64,000 nt of DNA from Streptomyces cyaneochromogenes (GCF_003963535.1 NZ_CP034539.1:5332001-5396000), one strand, 5' to 3'. Shown: positions 43,314-51,829, counted from the stretch's first letter. The notes: a model not told the origin generated them from the sequence alone. A program made the numbers and translations.

Positions 43314-45965
43314 ATGAGCAACCCCACGAACGGCCGGCGCCGCGGGCGTCACCGCCGTCGCTGGACCGCGACCGCTCTGCTGCTCGGTGTGCCCGCCGCC
43401 GTCGTGCCGTATCTCCTGTTCTCGCAGGAGGACTCGCAGGCCGCGACGGTCGACGGCGACGCCTATTACCGGCTGGTCTCCGTGCGCAGTGGCAAGGTGC
43501 TGGACGTCAACGGCTTCTCCACCGCCGACGGCACCCGTATCCAGCAGTGGACCGACCAGAGCACCGCCAACCAGCAGTGGAGGCTGAAGCCCGCCGGGGA
43601 CGGCTACTACGAGCTGGTGAACCGCAACAGCGGCAAAGTGCTGGGCATAGCGGGCGGTTCGACCGCCCAGGGGGCCGCCGCCGAGCAGCAGACCGACAGC
43701 TCCGCCACCTCCCAGGAGTGGCGGGTCAGCGAGGTGAGCGGTTCCGACGCCGTCACCTTCACCTCCCGCAAGAGCGGCCAGGTCCTGGACGTCTCCGGAG
43801 GCTCCTCCGCCGAGGGCGCGGCAGTCATCCAGTATCCCGGCCACGGCGGCGCCAACCAGCAGTGGAAGCTGGTGAAGATGGCAGAGGCCCCGGCGGCCGG
43901 TACCGACAGTGCGCAGACCACGGCCGCGGCCGGACCGTACAGGTGGAAGAACGCCCAAGTGGTGGGCGGAGGTTACGTCACCGGGCTGGTGTTCAACCCG
44001 AAGGAGAAGGGGCTGCTTTACGCGCGTACCGACATGGGCGGCGCCTACCGGTGGGACAGCGCGGCCGAGCAGTGGATCCCGCTGACCGACTGGCTCGGCG
44101 AGAAGGACTGGAACCTGCTGGGCATCGACTCGGTGGCCACTGACCCCGTCGACCCCAACCGGCTCTACCTCGGAGCGGGCACCTACACCAACGAGTGGGC
44201 CGGCAACGGCGCGATCCTGCGCTCCACCGACCGGGGCCGCACCTTCCAGCGCACGAACCTGCCCTTCAAACTGGGCGCCAACGAGCCCGGCCGCGGCGCG
44301 GGCGAACGGCTCGCGATCAACCCCGCCGACAACGGCACCCTGCTGCTGGGCACCCGCAAGAACGGCCTGTGGCGCAGCACCGACCACGGCGCGACATGGA
44401 GCCAGGTCTCCTCGTTCCCCGTCAAGGACGGGGCGAGCAGCGGCGCGGGCATCTCCTTCGTGACGTACGGCCCGGCCGGCAGCAAGACGATCTACGTCGG
44501 CGTCAACGACAGGTCCACGTCCCTGTACCGCTCCACCGACGGCGGCAGCACCTGGCAGGCCGTCTCCGGGCAGCCCACCGGCCAGATGCCGCAGCACGGC
44601 GTCCTCTCCGGTGACGGCTCGCTGTACCTCACGTACACCAACAACCTCGGACCCAACGACGTGACGGCGGGCTCGGTGTGGAAGTACACACCGACCGGCG
44701 GGGCGTGGAAGAACGTCTCCCCGTCCCAGGGCGGTTATGGCTTCTCCGGTCTGGCCGTCGACCCGCAGAAGCCGTCCACGGTGATGGTCACCACCCTCGA
44801 CCGCTGGTGGCCCGAGGACGAGATCTACCGCACCACCGACGGCGGTACGACCTGGAAGGCACTGGCCGACAAGTCGGTGCGCAACGCCTCCGCCGCTCCG
44901 TACGTCGGCACCCACACCGGGCACTGGATGACCGCCCTGGCCATCGATCCCTTCGACTCCGGGCACGCGCTGTACGGCACCGGCAACGGCATCCTGCGCA
45001 GCAAGGACGCGAACGCCTCCGACAGCGGCGGCACCAGCCACTGGAGCATGGGCGCCCGAGGGCTGGAGGAGACCGCGCTGATGGACGCGATCGCCCCGCC
45101 CGGCGGCGCCACCGTCATCACCTCCATGGGCGACCAGGGCGGCTTCCGGCACGACTCCCTGACCGAGGTGCCCTCCGGGCGGCTGAGCAACCCGATGATG
45201 GCCAACAGCACCGACATCGATTTCGCCCAGTCCAGCCCCTCGATGATGGTCCGGGTCGGCCGTGGCGGCGCGCAGGACGGCGCCTACTCCACCGACGGGG
45301 GCAGCACCTGGACCGGCTTCAAGGCTGAGCCGGTGGGCAGCGCCCAGGACGGCCACATCGCGCTCGCGGCGGACGGCTCCACCATCGTCTGGACCGAGGC
45401 CGGCCAGGCCCCGTACCGCTCGACCGACAAGGGGGCGAGCTGGTCGAAGGTCAGCGGCCTGGGCACCGACGCGGTGGTCGTCGCCGACCGCTCCTCGGCC
45501 AACACCTTCTACTCACTGGTGGGCGGCACGCTCTACGCCAGCACCGACGGCGGCGCGACCTTCACCGCCCGCGCCACCAACCTGCCCACCGGCCGGCTCA
45601 CGGCCGTCCCCGGCATCGCAGGGGACCTGTGGATCGCCGACGGCGGCAAGGGACTGCTGCACTCCACCGACGGCGGCCGCACCTTCACCACGCTCGGCAC
45701 CGTGCAGTCCGCCTCCGCCCTCGGCTTCGGCAAGGCCGCGCCCGGCGCCTCCTACCAGGCCCTGTACCTGATCGGCACCGTCAAGGACGTCACCGGCGTC
45801 TTCCGCTCCACCGACAAGGGCGCCACCTGGCTCCGCGTCAACGACGACGCCCACCAGTGGGGCAGCATCGGCGGCGTCGGCGTCATCACCGGCGACCCCG
45901 ACACCTTCGGCCGCGTCTACGTCGGCACCAACGGACGAGGCCTGCAGTACGGCGACCCGTCCTGA
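43314..45965 (+). CDS. Secreted GH74 xyloglucanase with N-terminal CBM13
   Basis: An 883-residue protein. The signal region (ALLLGVPAAVVPYLLFS) is followed by a RICIN/CBM13 lectin (about 44-195) with three QxW repeats (NQQWRL, SQEWRV, NQQWKL). The remainder is the two-times-seven-bladed GH74 propeller, with many Asp-box-like repeats (STDRGRTF, STDHGATW, STDGGSTW) and the conserved VTGLVFNP / RTDMGGAYRW entry that carries a catalytic Asp. GH74 enzymes cut xyloglucan. A CBM13 at the N-terminus is unusual, since these enzymes commonly carry CBM2 at the C-terminus. ATG 43314 follows AAGGAGA. A strong terminator follows. Confidence 0.92.
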   Translation: MSNPTNGRRRGRHRRRWTATALLLGVPAAVVPYLLFSQEDSQAATVDGDAYYRLVSVRSGKVLDVNGFSTADGTRIQQWTDQSTANQQWRLKPAGDGYYELVNRNSGKVLGIAGGSTAQGAAAEQQTDSSATSQEWRVSEVSGSDAVTFTSRKSGQVLDVSGGSSAEGAAVIQYPGHGGANQQWKLVKMAEAPAAGTDSAQTTAAAGPYRWKNAQVVGGGYVTGLVFNPKEKGLLYARTDMGGAYRWDSAAEQWIPLTDWLGEKDWNLLGIDSVATDPVDPNRLYLGAGTYTNEWAGNGAILRSTDRGRTFQRTNLPFKLGANEPGRGAGERLAINPADNGTLLLGTRKNGLWRSTDHGATWSQVSSFPVKDGASSGAGISFVTYGPAGSKTIYVGVNDRSTSLYRSTDGGSTWQAVSGQPTGQMPQHGVLSGDGSLYLTYTNNLGPNDVTAGSVWKYTPTGGAWKNVSPSQGGYGFSGLAVDPQKPSTVMVTTLDRWWPEDEIYRTTDGGTTWKALADKSVRNASAAPYVGTHTGHWMTALAIDPFDSGHALYGTGNGILRSKDANASDSGGTSHWSMGARGLEETALMDAIAPPGGATVITSMGDQGGFRHDSLTEVPSGRLSNPMMANSTDIDFAQSSPSMMVRVGRGGAQDGAYSTDGGSTWTGFKAEPVGSAQDGHIALAADGSTIVWTEAGQAPYRSTDKGASWSKVSGLGTDAVVVADRSSANTFYSLVGGTLYASTDGGATFTARATNLPTGRLTAVPGIAGDLWIADGGKGLLHSTDGGRTFTTLGTVQSASALGFGKAAPGASYQALYLIGTVKDVTGVFRSTDKGATWLRVNDDAHQWGSIGGVGVITGDPDTFGRVYVGTNGRGLQYGDPS

Positions 45966-45975
45966 CCCCAACACC

Positions 45976-46017
45976 CCGGCGGGGCCGCAGCCACCACGGC
46001 CCGCGGCCCCGCCGGGC
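45976..46017 (+). terminator. Hairpin terminator after GH74 gene
   Basis: A perfect 14-bp stem (CCCGGCGGGGCCGC with GCGGCCCCGCCGGG), loop 14 bases, starting 11 bases after the stop codon. Confidence 0.85.
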
Positions 46018-46254
46018 TGGAGTGTGCGGCGGGACGTCGGCTCATTCGGACGCGGGCAGGCTCAGGGACAGCAGGACGGGGAGCCGATCCGCTGGACGCG
46101 AGGTCGGGTGAGGACTGCGCCGCCTCGCCGGAAGGGACCGTACGCAAGGCACGCCAGGAAGCTGCGGCCGTGCCAGATGATCCGCCGGACGAACCCGACG
46201 ATCAACGTTCTGGCACGAATCTGGCACGCGGCGACTGATCACGATGGACTGCAA

Positions 46255-46281
46255 AAGGCCCGGGTCTCTGACCTGGGCCTT
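46255..46281. terminator. Hairpin shared with the island end
   Basis: AAGGCCCGGGTC-TCT-GACCTGGGCCTT forms a 12-bp stem with one G-T pair. Almost the same hairpin (AAGGCCCGCGTC-TCT-GACCTGGGCCTT) lies at 59623-59649 directly before the tRNA-Gly fragment, also preceded by CTGATCAC. The copy here therefore marks another former element end. Confidence 0.7.
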
Positions 46282-46380
46282 CTCATGAGCCCTGATCGCA
46301 GTCAAGGTGTCGACGAGCGGCTGATCTTCGGGGCAGAACCCTCAGTGCTGCCCGATGCAGTCCACCATCCACTCATGCGG

Positions 46381-46400
46381 AATTGCAAAATTTCGCAATT
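46381..46400. promoter_or_regulatory. 20-bp A+T-rich palindrome, ArsR operator candidate
   Basis: AATTGCAAAATTTCGCAATT is palindromic except for one mismatched pair near the centre and stands out in G+C-rich surroundings. It lies 100 bases before the ArsR start. A possible promoter (TTGCAA, 15-base gap, TAGATG at 46404-46409) overlaps it. Binding of the ArsR dimer would block the promoter of the ArsR-SulP operon. Confidence 0.65.
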
Positions 46401-46499
46401 GGCTAGATGCTGAGTTGGCTGTGTCCGTCGTCCGGTAGTCGCGGGCACAGCCTTTGTGCCCGCCCCGCGAGGTGGGGTTTGCAGGGAAGCCGAGGGGTT

Positions 46500-46841
46500 G
46501 TGTCTGTTCCGCTGTACCAGGCCAAGGCCGAGTTCTTCCGGATGCTGGGGCATCCGGTACGCATACGCGTGCTGGAGCTGCTGCAGGACGGGCCGTTGCC
46601 GGTGCGGGACCTGCTTGCCGCCATCGAGGTGGAGCCGTCCGGTCTGTCCCAGCAACTGGCGGTGCTGCGGCGTTCCGGGATCGTCACCTCGACCCGGGAG
46701 GGCTCGACGGTGGTCTACGAGCTGGCGGGCGGGGACGTCGCTGATCTGATGAGGGCCGCGCGCCGGATCTTGACCGAGATGCTCGCCGGGCAGGGCGAGC
46801 TGCTGGCCGAGCTGCGGGAATCCGAGGTCGCGGCGCGATGA
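46500..46841 (+). CDS. ArsR-family regulator (operon leader)
   Basis: A 113-residue winged-helix repressor: YQAKAEFFRMLGHPVRIRVL, the HTH LLAAIEVEPSGLSQQLAVLRRSGIV and wing TSTREGSTVVYEL. No CxC or typical metal-binding Cys is present, so the signal is not the classic metal ion sensed by ArsR/SmtB; redox, sulfur or other ligands are possible. GTG 46500 follows GAGGGG. Its stop overlaps the SulP start (ATGA). A paralogue of similar length is encoded at 50443. Confidence 0.88.
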   Translation: MSVPLYQAKAEFFRMLGHPVRIRVLELLQDGPLPVRDLLAAIEVEPSGLSQQLAVLRRSGIVTSTREGSTVVYELAGGDVADLMRAARRILTEMLAGQGELLAELRESEVAAR

Positions 46842-48562
46842 CCTCGGGGATCAGCCGGGCCGGGGCCCGGCTCACGGCGCTCATGCCCACCCGCACCGAC
46901 CTGGCGGACATGCGGCGCGATCCGCGCAAGGACCTGCTTGCCGGCCTCACCGTGGCGATCGTGGCCCTGCCGCTCGCGCTCGGCTTCGGTGTCTCCTCCG
47001 GTCTCGGTGCCGAGGCCGGACTGGCGACCGCCGTGGTCGCCGGCGCGCTCGCCGCGCTGTTCGGCGGGTCCAACCTCCAGGTGTCCGGGCCGACCGGGGC
47101 CATGACCGTGGTGCTGGTGCCGATCGTCGGCGAGTACGGCCCGACCGGTGTCCTGACCGTCGGGCTGATGGCCGGCGTCATGCTCGTGGCGCTCGCCGCC
47201 CTGCGCGCCGGCAAGTACATGCAGTACGTGCCCGCGCCCGTGGTGGAGGGCTTCACTCTCGGCATCGCCTGCGTGATCGGACTGCAGCAGGTCCCGAACG
47301 CGCTCGGGGTGCCCAAGCCCGAGGGCGACCGTGTGCTGGTGGTGACCTGGCGGGCCGTCGAGGAGTTCGTGCGGCACCCGAACTGGACGGCGGTCGGCTT
47401 CGCGGTCGCGGTGGCCGCGGTCATGCTGGTGGGCGCCCGCTGGCGGCCGACCGTCCCGTTCTCCATCCTCGCGGTCATCGCGGCCACGGCCGTCGCCCAG
47501 GTCGCGGGCCTGGACGCGGCGCAGCCGATCGGCGACCTTCCGTCCGGGCTGCCCGCGCCCTCACTCGGCTTCCTGGACCTCGGTTCGCTCAGCACCCTGC
47601 TCGCCCCGGCGGTGGCCGTGGCGGCGCTCGCGGCCCTGGAGTCCCTGCTGTCCGCCTCGGTCGCGGACGGCATGACGGTGGGGCAGCGGCACGACCCCGA
47701 CCGAGAACTGTTCGGCCAGGGCCTGGCCAATATCGCGGCACCGCTCTTCGGCGGCGTGCCCGCGACCGGCGCGATCGCCCGGACCGCGGTCAACGTCCGC
47801 ACAGGCGCCGGCTCCCGGCTGGCCGCCCTGACCCACGCCGCGATCCTCGCTGTGATCGTCTTCGCCGCGGCGCCCCTCGTCTCCAGGATCCCGCTCGCCG
47901 CCCTCGCCGGCGTGCTGCTGGCCACCGCGGTCCGCATGGTGGAGGTCGGCTCGCTCAGGGCGATGGCCAAGGCCACCCGCTCGGATGCGCTGATCCTCGT
48001 CCTCACCGCGGTCGCGACCCTGGCACTGGACCTCGTGTACGCGGTGATCATCGGCCTGGTCGTCGCGGGTGCCCTCGCCCTGCGCGCCGTGGCCAAGCAG
48101 GCCCGCTTCGACCAGGTCCCGCTCGACCGGGGTGACCACAGCGCCGAGGAACACGCCCTGCTCGCCGAGCACATCGTCGCGTACCGCATCGACGGGCCGC
48201 TGTTCTTCGCCGCCGCGCACCGCTTCCTCCTGGAGCTGACCGAGGTGGCCGACGTACGCGTCGTCATCCTGCGCATGTCGCGGGTGTCGACGATGGACGC
48301 CACCGGCGCGCTGGTCCTCAAGGACGCCGTGGAGAAGCTGCAGCGGCGCGGCATCCTGGTCCTGGCCTCGGGGATTCGCACCGGTCAGCGCCAGGTCCTG
48401 GACTCCGTCGGTGCGCTGGACCTGCTGGGGCAGGACGGCGGGGAGTACGCCACCACCCCCGAGGCGATCCGGGCCGCCCGCGACCACCTGGAGACGACCG
48501 GAGTCCTGACCGCGGTACCCGCCCAGAAGCCCCGAACCTCCAGTGAGGAGGCCACCCGATGA
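46838..48562 (+). CDS. SulP-family anion transporter with STAS domain
   Basis: A 574-residue transporter: membrane domain of about 11-14 helices with the SulP hallmark region (RKDLLAGLTVAIVALPLALG, LQVSGPTGAMTVVL, TGAIARTAVNVRTGA) and a C-terminal STAS domain (about 445-545, VVILRMSRVSTMDATGALVLKDA). SulP proteins carry sulfate, bicarbonate or dicarboxylates. The substrate cannot be read from sequence. Both ends overlap neighbours by ATGA, so translation is coupled to the ArsR repressor and the following flavin-like protein. Confidence 0.9.
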   Translation: MTSGISRAGARLTALMPTRTDLADMRRDPRKDLLAGLTVAIVALPLALGFGVSSGLGAEAGLATAVVAGALAALFGGSNLQVSGPTGAMTVVLVPIVGEYGPTGVLTVGLMAGVMLVALAALRAGKYMQYVPAPVVEGFTLGIACVIGLQQVPNALGVPKPEGDRVLVVTWRAVEEFVRHPNWTAVGFAVAVAAVMLVGARWRPTVPFSILAVIAATAVAQVAGLDAAQPIGDLPSGLPAPSLGFLDLGSLSTLLAPAVAVAALAALESLLSASVADGMTVGQRHDPDRELFGQGLANIAAPLFGGVPATGAIARTAVNVRTGAGSRLAALTHAAILAVIVFAAAPLVSRIPLAALAGVLLATAVRMVEVGSLRAMAKATRSDALILVLTAVATLALDLVYAVIIGLVVAGALALRAVAKQARFDQVPLDRGDHSAEEHALLAEHIVAYRIDGPLFFAAAHRFLLELTEVADVRVVILRMSRVSTMDATGALVLKDAVEKLQRRGILVLASGIRTGQRQVLDSVGALDLLGQDGGEYATTPEAIRAARDHLETTGVLTAVPAQKPRTSSEEATR

Positions 48563-48966
48563 GCACTGTCCCTGTCCCTCTGCGCATGGTGGAGGTGTCC
48601 GGAGCGGAGGCCTTGTGGCTGCTGGAAGGCAGCAGCCTGGGACGGCTGGTGTACCCGCAGCGGGAGCCGGCCGTCGTACGGCCGTCCCGCCATGTGTGGG
48701 AGTACGGCCGACTGATCGTCCGGGCCCCCGTCCAGGCGGCGGCGGTGCCGGCCACGGTGACGTACCACGTGGACGAGATCCGGGCGGTGCACAGAACCGG
48801 CTGGACGGTCACCGTCCACGGCCCCGTGGACGTGCTCAGCGACGCGAACGAGATATCCCACCACCGCCGCACATTGCCGGGCTGGACGCACGGCCCGCAC
48901 GACACTCTGCTGCGCCTGCACCCCCAGAGCGTCACCGGCTTCCGCCTCGCCCGCGTGGAGACCTGA
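48559..48966 (+). CDS. Pyridoxamine 5'-phosphate oxidase-like (split-barrel) protein
   Basis: A 135-residue protein with the features of the small split-barrel FMN-binding/nitroreductase-like family common in Streptomyces: MVEVSGAEALWLLEGSSLGRLVYPQREPAVVRP, then VTVHGPVDVLSDANEI and a short C-terminal strand. Members may bind flavin, F420 or heme. Coupled to SulP by an ATGA overlap and to the next gene by TGATG. Its job in this operon is unknown; a redox sensor or enzyme linked to the transporter is possible. Confidence 0.7.
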   Translation: MSTVPVPLRMVEVSGAEALWLLEGSSLGRLVYPQREPAVVRPSRHVWEYGRLIVRAPVQAAAVPATVTYHVDEIRAVHRTGWTVTVHGPVDVLSDANEISHHRRTLPGWTHGPHDTLLRLHPQSVTGFRLARVET

Positions 48967-49382
48967 TGACCCCCGTTCTCGATGCCCTTCCGTACCGGCA
49001 TGTGCTCACCCTGCCCAACGAGCCGTCCGCCGTCCGTCTCGCCCGTGAGACCGCCGAACAGGCGCTGGCCGAGTGGGGGATAGATCTGCACCGGCCCGTC
49101 GTGGACGCGGCGCTGCTGATCCTCAGTGAGCTGGTGACCAACAGTGTCCGGCACGCCGCCGAGGTGTCCCCGCAGATCATGGTCATGTATGCGGCGAGCG
49201 GTGGCCGCCTGGCCTTCGCCGTCCACGACCGCCACCCCCACCAGCCCCCGCTGCACCATGCCGCAACCGGTACCGGTGGCGGTCTCGGCACGGTCATGGA
49301 GCTCGCCCGGCAACTCGGCGGCACCGTCGCCGTGCACGGCGACGCCCACGGCAAGAGCATCTGGACGACTCTCCCCCTCTGA
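48966..49382 (+). CDS. Anti-sigma-factor-type ATP-binding protein (HATPase_c)
   Basis: A 138-residue GHKL ATPase domain of the RsbW/SpoIIAB kind: N-box LLILSELVTNSVRHA, then a region with DRHPHQPP and a Gly-rich lid GTGGGLGTVMELARQLGG. It should bind or phosphorylate a STAS partner or a sigma factor. The next gene encodes a STAS protein, which is a likely substrate. ATG 48966 overlaps the previous stop (TGATG). Confidence 0.85.
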   Translation: MTPVLDALPYRHVLTLPNEPSAVRLARETAEQALAEWGIDLHRPVVDAALLILSELVTNSVRHAAEVSPQIMVMYAASGGRLAFAVHDRHPHQPPLHHAATGTGGGLGTVMELARQLGGTVAVHGDAHGKSIWTTLPL

Positions 49383-49418
49383 CCTCAACGGGCCAAACGC
49401 ACAAGGAAGTTCACCGTC

Positions 49419-49814
49419 ATGACCATCGAGTGGCGCTACACCGTCGAGGACGGCTTCGGGGTGCTCTCCGTCGCCGGCTACCTGGGCCCGGCGGCGGTCC
49501 GTCGCTTCGGCGGCGCGGTCGGCTGGGTCGTCGCCCGCGGCACCGGACCGGTCATCCTCGACCTGACCGAACTGCGCGGCTGGTCCGTGGAAGGCCAGCT
49601 GGCCATCACCGAGACCGCACGCCGCCTAGCGGGAGCGGGTCGTAGCCTGGAACTGGCCGCCATCCCCGCCGAGGGCTCGCTCGTCCCGCCCGCCGACTGC
49701 CCGGACATCCCCGTCCACTGCGACCTGGCCACCGCCCTCTCGGTCCACGCCCGGCACATGTCGCCTCCCGACGAGGCACAGCAGGCATGGCGCACTGACG
49801 GCTGGCCCACCTGA
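49419..49814 (+). CDS. STAS-domain anti-sigma-factor antagonist-like protein
   Basis: A 131-residue protein with STAS fold: YTVEDGFGVLSVAGYLGPAAVRRF, then GTGPVILDLTELRGWSVEGQLAI, where the Ser (in GWS) stands at the place usually phosphorylated by RsbW-like kinases. It can be expected to bind the adjoining HATPase protein. AAGGAAG precedes the ATG. The multi-PAS SpoIIE phosphatase 10 kb upstream could reverse phosphorylation, an inference. Confidence 0.75.
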   Translation: MTIEWRYTVEDGFGVLSVAGYLGPAAVRRFGGAVGWVVARGTGPVILDLTELRGWSVEGQLAITETARRLAGAGRSLELAAIPAEGSLVPPADCPDIPVHCDLATALSVHARHMSPPDEAQQAWRTDGWPT

Positions 49815-49852
49815 CCCCCGAATCCGATCACTGACTGAAAGACACCTGTGCC

Positions 49853-50215
49853 ATGAGTGACAACCTTCCCCCCTGCCCCGAATGCTCCGGCGCCTACACG
49901 TACGAGATGGGCGCGCTCCTGGTCTGCCCGGAGTGCGGGCACGAGTGGTCACCGTCCGTGGAGTCCCTGGAGTCCGTGGACGACGCCCCCGGAAGCAGGG
50001 TGATCAAGGACGCGGTGGGCAACGTGCTCGCCGACGGTGACACCGTGACGGTCGTCAAGACACTGAAGGTCAAGGGCAGCCCGAGCGGGATCAAGGCGGG
50101 CACCAAGGTGCGCAACATCCGCCTGGTCGACGGCGTGGACGGCCACGACATCGACTGCAAGGTCGACGGGTTCGGCGCGATGCAGCTCAAGTCCAGCGTC
50201 GTGAAGAAGGTCTGA
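49853..50215 (+). CDS. PhnA/YjdM-type zinc-ribbon protein
   Basis: A 120-residue protein with the N-terminal zinc ribbon CPECSGAYTYEMGALLVCPECGHEW (four Cys) and the C-terminal PhnA domain (KDAVGNVLADGDTVTVVKTL ... KVDGFGAMQLKSSVVKKV). Normal family length. Despite the name it has no proven role in phosphonate metabolism. It follows the STAS gene by 38 bases in the same operon direction. Confidence 0.9.
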   Translation: MSDNLPPCPECSGAYTYEMGALLVCPECGHEWSPSVESLESVDDAPGSRVIKDAVGNVLADGDTVTVVKTLKVKGSPSGIKAGTKVRNIRLVDGVDGHDIDCKVDGFGAMQLKSSVVKKV

Positions 50216-50329
50216 TCCGGCACGACGGTGCAGGCGTGCTCCTCGATGGCTCGGTTCGAGCGGCTTGGTCACTCGCATCCGGGTTCGGCGTGGCCGGTAC
50301 CGCAGGCGAGGATGGTCCGCATGTTCTTG

Positions 50330-50384
50330 ACGAGCGAAGCGAGATGGGGGTGCCCCCGCCCGAAGGGTGGGGGAGTGTGGACGC
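50330..50384. repeat. Streptomyces-type palindromic intergenic element
   Basis: The stretch ACGAGCGAAGCGAGATGGGG, then GTGCCCCCGCCCGAAGGGTGGGGGAG contains two overlapping hairpins (GGGGG/CCCCC and CCCCGCCC/GGGTGGGG). It resembles a short palindromic repeat scattered in Streptomyces intergenic regions. It lies in the leader of the second ArsR gene. Confidence 0.5.
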
Positions 50385-50442
50385 GATGCGCCGAGCGCCG
50401 GCCGGAGGGGCCGTGCCGTTGTGTCGGGGAGGGGACGGCACG

Positions 50443-50793
50443 ATGAGTGCGCCGCTGTACCAACTGAAGGCCGAGTTCTTCAAGACGCTGGGCCATCCGG
50501 CCCGTATCCGGGTTCTGGAGCTGCTGAGCGAACGTGAACACGCGGTCGCGGAGATGCTGCCCGAGGTGGGTATCGAGCCCGCACATCTGTCCCAGCAGCT
50601 GGCGGTGCTGCGGCGAGCGAATCTGGTCAAGACCCGCAAGGAGGGTTCGACCGTGTACTACTCGCTGACCAGTCCGCAGGTCGCGGAGCTTCTGCGGGTC
50701 GCACGGACCATCCTGTCCGGAGTGCTCGCCGGGCAGGCCGAGCTGCTGGCCGACCTGCAGGCCGCGCAGAGTGAGCAAAGGCCGCCGTCGTAG
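50443..50793 (+). CDS. ArsR-family regulator (second paralogue)
   Basis: A 116-residue winged-helix regulator closely related in pattern to the one at 46500: YQLKAEFFKTLGHPARIRVL, MLPEVGIEPAHLSQQLAVLR and wing TRKEGSTVYYSL. No Cys pair for metal binding. ATG 50443 follows GGGGAGGGG. It ends the block that starts with the other ArsR gene, so the SulP-PhnA operon is bracketed by two related repressors. No palindrome like 46381-46400 is seen before it. Confidence 0.88.
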   Translation: MSAPLYQLKAEFFKTLGHPARIRVLELLSEREHAVAEMLPEVGIEPAHLSQQLAVLRRANLVKTRKEGSTVYYSLTSPQVAELLRVARTILSGVLAGQAELLADLQAAQSEQRPPS

Positions 50794-50802
50794 CGTCGGC
50801 CC

Positions 50803-50922
50803 TCAAACAGCGGCCACCCCACGTGCCGACATCACCGCCGACGCGTCAGCCGGCCCGGCGGACGCCCCGGACCCGTGAACCGCTTGTTCCCCGGCCCCGG
50901 CCTGCCTCGTGATCGGTTCCAT
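50803..50922 (-). pseudogene. Truncated ABC-transporter ATPase start
   Basis: The ATG at 50922 begins one base after the permease stop and encodes 39 residues, ending GPADASAVMSARGVAAV and a stop. The form ...VSARGV is how the N-terminus of GlnQ-like ATPases enters its first beta strand (normally continuing to a Walker A about 35 residues on). Everything after is lost, so the importer's own ATPase is missing here. Confidence 0.55.
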
Positions 50923-50923
50923 G

Positions 50924-51772
50924 TCAGTGGGCCTCCTTGCCGACGAGCGTGGCGTCCTCGCGGCCGGCGGTGCGGCCCAGGCCGCCACCGGTGAGGCGCT
51001 CCCGCAGCGAGGGTGCGGCGATCACCTGTCCGGGATCCGCGAGTCTGCGCTCGATGAACCGCTGGACGAACGACCACACCGTCGTCAGCGCGAGGTAGTA
51101 GCAGGCGGCGACGAGGAAGATCTCGAAGGTCTTGAAGGTCGCCGAGTTGATCGACTGCGCGGTCAGGAACATCTCCTGCAGGCCGATGACCGACAGGAGG
51201 GAGGTCGACTTCATCATCAGGTTGAACTCGTTGCCCAGCGGCGGAACGATGATCCGGATCGCCTGCGGCAGCAGCACGACCCGCATGGTCATCGCGGGGG
51301 TCATGCCCAGCGCCTGCGCCGCCTCCGCCTGCCCGGGATCGATGGCGTCGAGGGCCGCGCGGAAGATCTCGGCCATGTACGCGGCCTCGTTCACGGCGAG
51401 CGTCAGAATGGCCGCCTGCACGACCCCGAGGAGCACGAGCCCGCCGACCTGGAGGTCAGCGAAGCGGTAGATGCCCGCAGCGGCGAGGCCGTTGTAGACG
51501 AGGACGAGCTGGACGAGCAGGGGCGTGCCGCGGATCAGCCAGACATAGATCCGGCCGCCCCAGCGCAGCGGGGCAAAGCGGCTGCGCTGGGCCAGGGCGA
51601 CGGCGAATCCGAGGAGCACACCGAGCAGTTGGGCGATGACCGAGATGTAGACGGTGCGCCAGAGTCCGTCGAGGAACGCCCCGGAGGGCGAGAACAGGTA
51701 GTGCCAGAAGAACGGCCAGTCGAAGCCGGCCGGCTGCCCTGCGTCGGCGAGCGCGGCGGTTGCGTGGGTCAC
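50924..51772 (-). CDS. Polar amino-acid ABC transporter permease
   Basis: A 282-residue membrane protein of the HisM/GlnP type: FLDGLWRTVYISVIAQLLG, RGTPLLVQLVLVYNG, and the EAA loop EAAQALGMTPAMTMRVVLLPQAIRI, which contacts the ATPase. About five helices. It lies downstream of the binding-protein gene and upstream of a truncated ATPase start. If exported ligand uptake still works, an ATPase from elsewhere must serve it. Confidence 0.9.
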   Translation of the reverse strand: MTHATAALADAGQPAGFDWPFFWHYLFSPSGAFLDGLWRTVYISVIAQLLGVLLGFAVALAQRSRFAPLRWGGRIYVWLIRGTPLLVQLVLVYNGLAAAGIYRFADLQVGGLVLLGVVQAAILTLAVNEAAYMAEIFRAALDAIDPGQAEAAQALGMTPAMTMRVVLLPQAIRIIVPPLGNEFNLMMKSTSLLSVIGLQEMFLTAQSINSATFKTFEIFLVAACYYLALTTVWSFVQRFIERRLADPGQVIAAPSLRERLTGGGLGRTAGREDATLVGKEAH

Positions 51773-51829
51773 GTCGTCTTCTCTCTGCGTCTTCTCTCTA
51801 CGTCTTCGCTCTGCGCGCCTGCCGCGGAA

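Larger units (their letters stand above)
45966..46499. other. Intergenic stretch: terminator, element-end scar and ArsR operator
   Basis: No intact gene. It contains the GH74 terminator, a plus-strand fragment reading INVLARIWHAATDHDGL (46200-46250) that resembles the tail and attachment-side sequence of an integrase, the hairpin 46255-46281, and the palindrome 46381-46400 upstream of the ArsR gene. Confidence 0.6.

Noticed and set aside
43242..45356. Minus-strand open frame of about 700 codons opposite the GH74 gene
   Set aside because: Shadow of the GH74 reading frame, rich in Gly/Val/His repeats with no domain.
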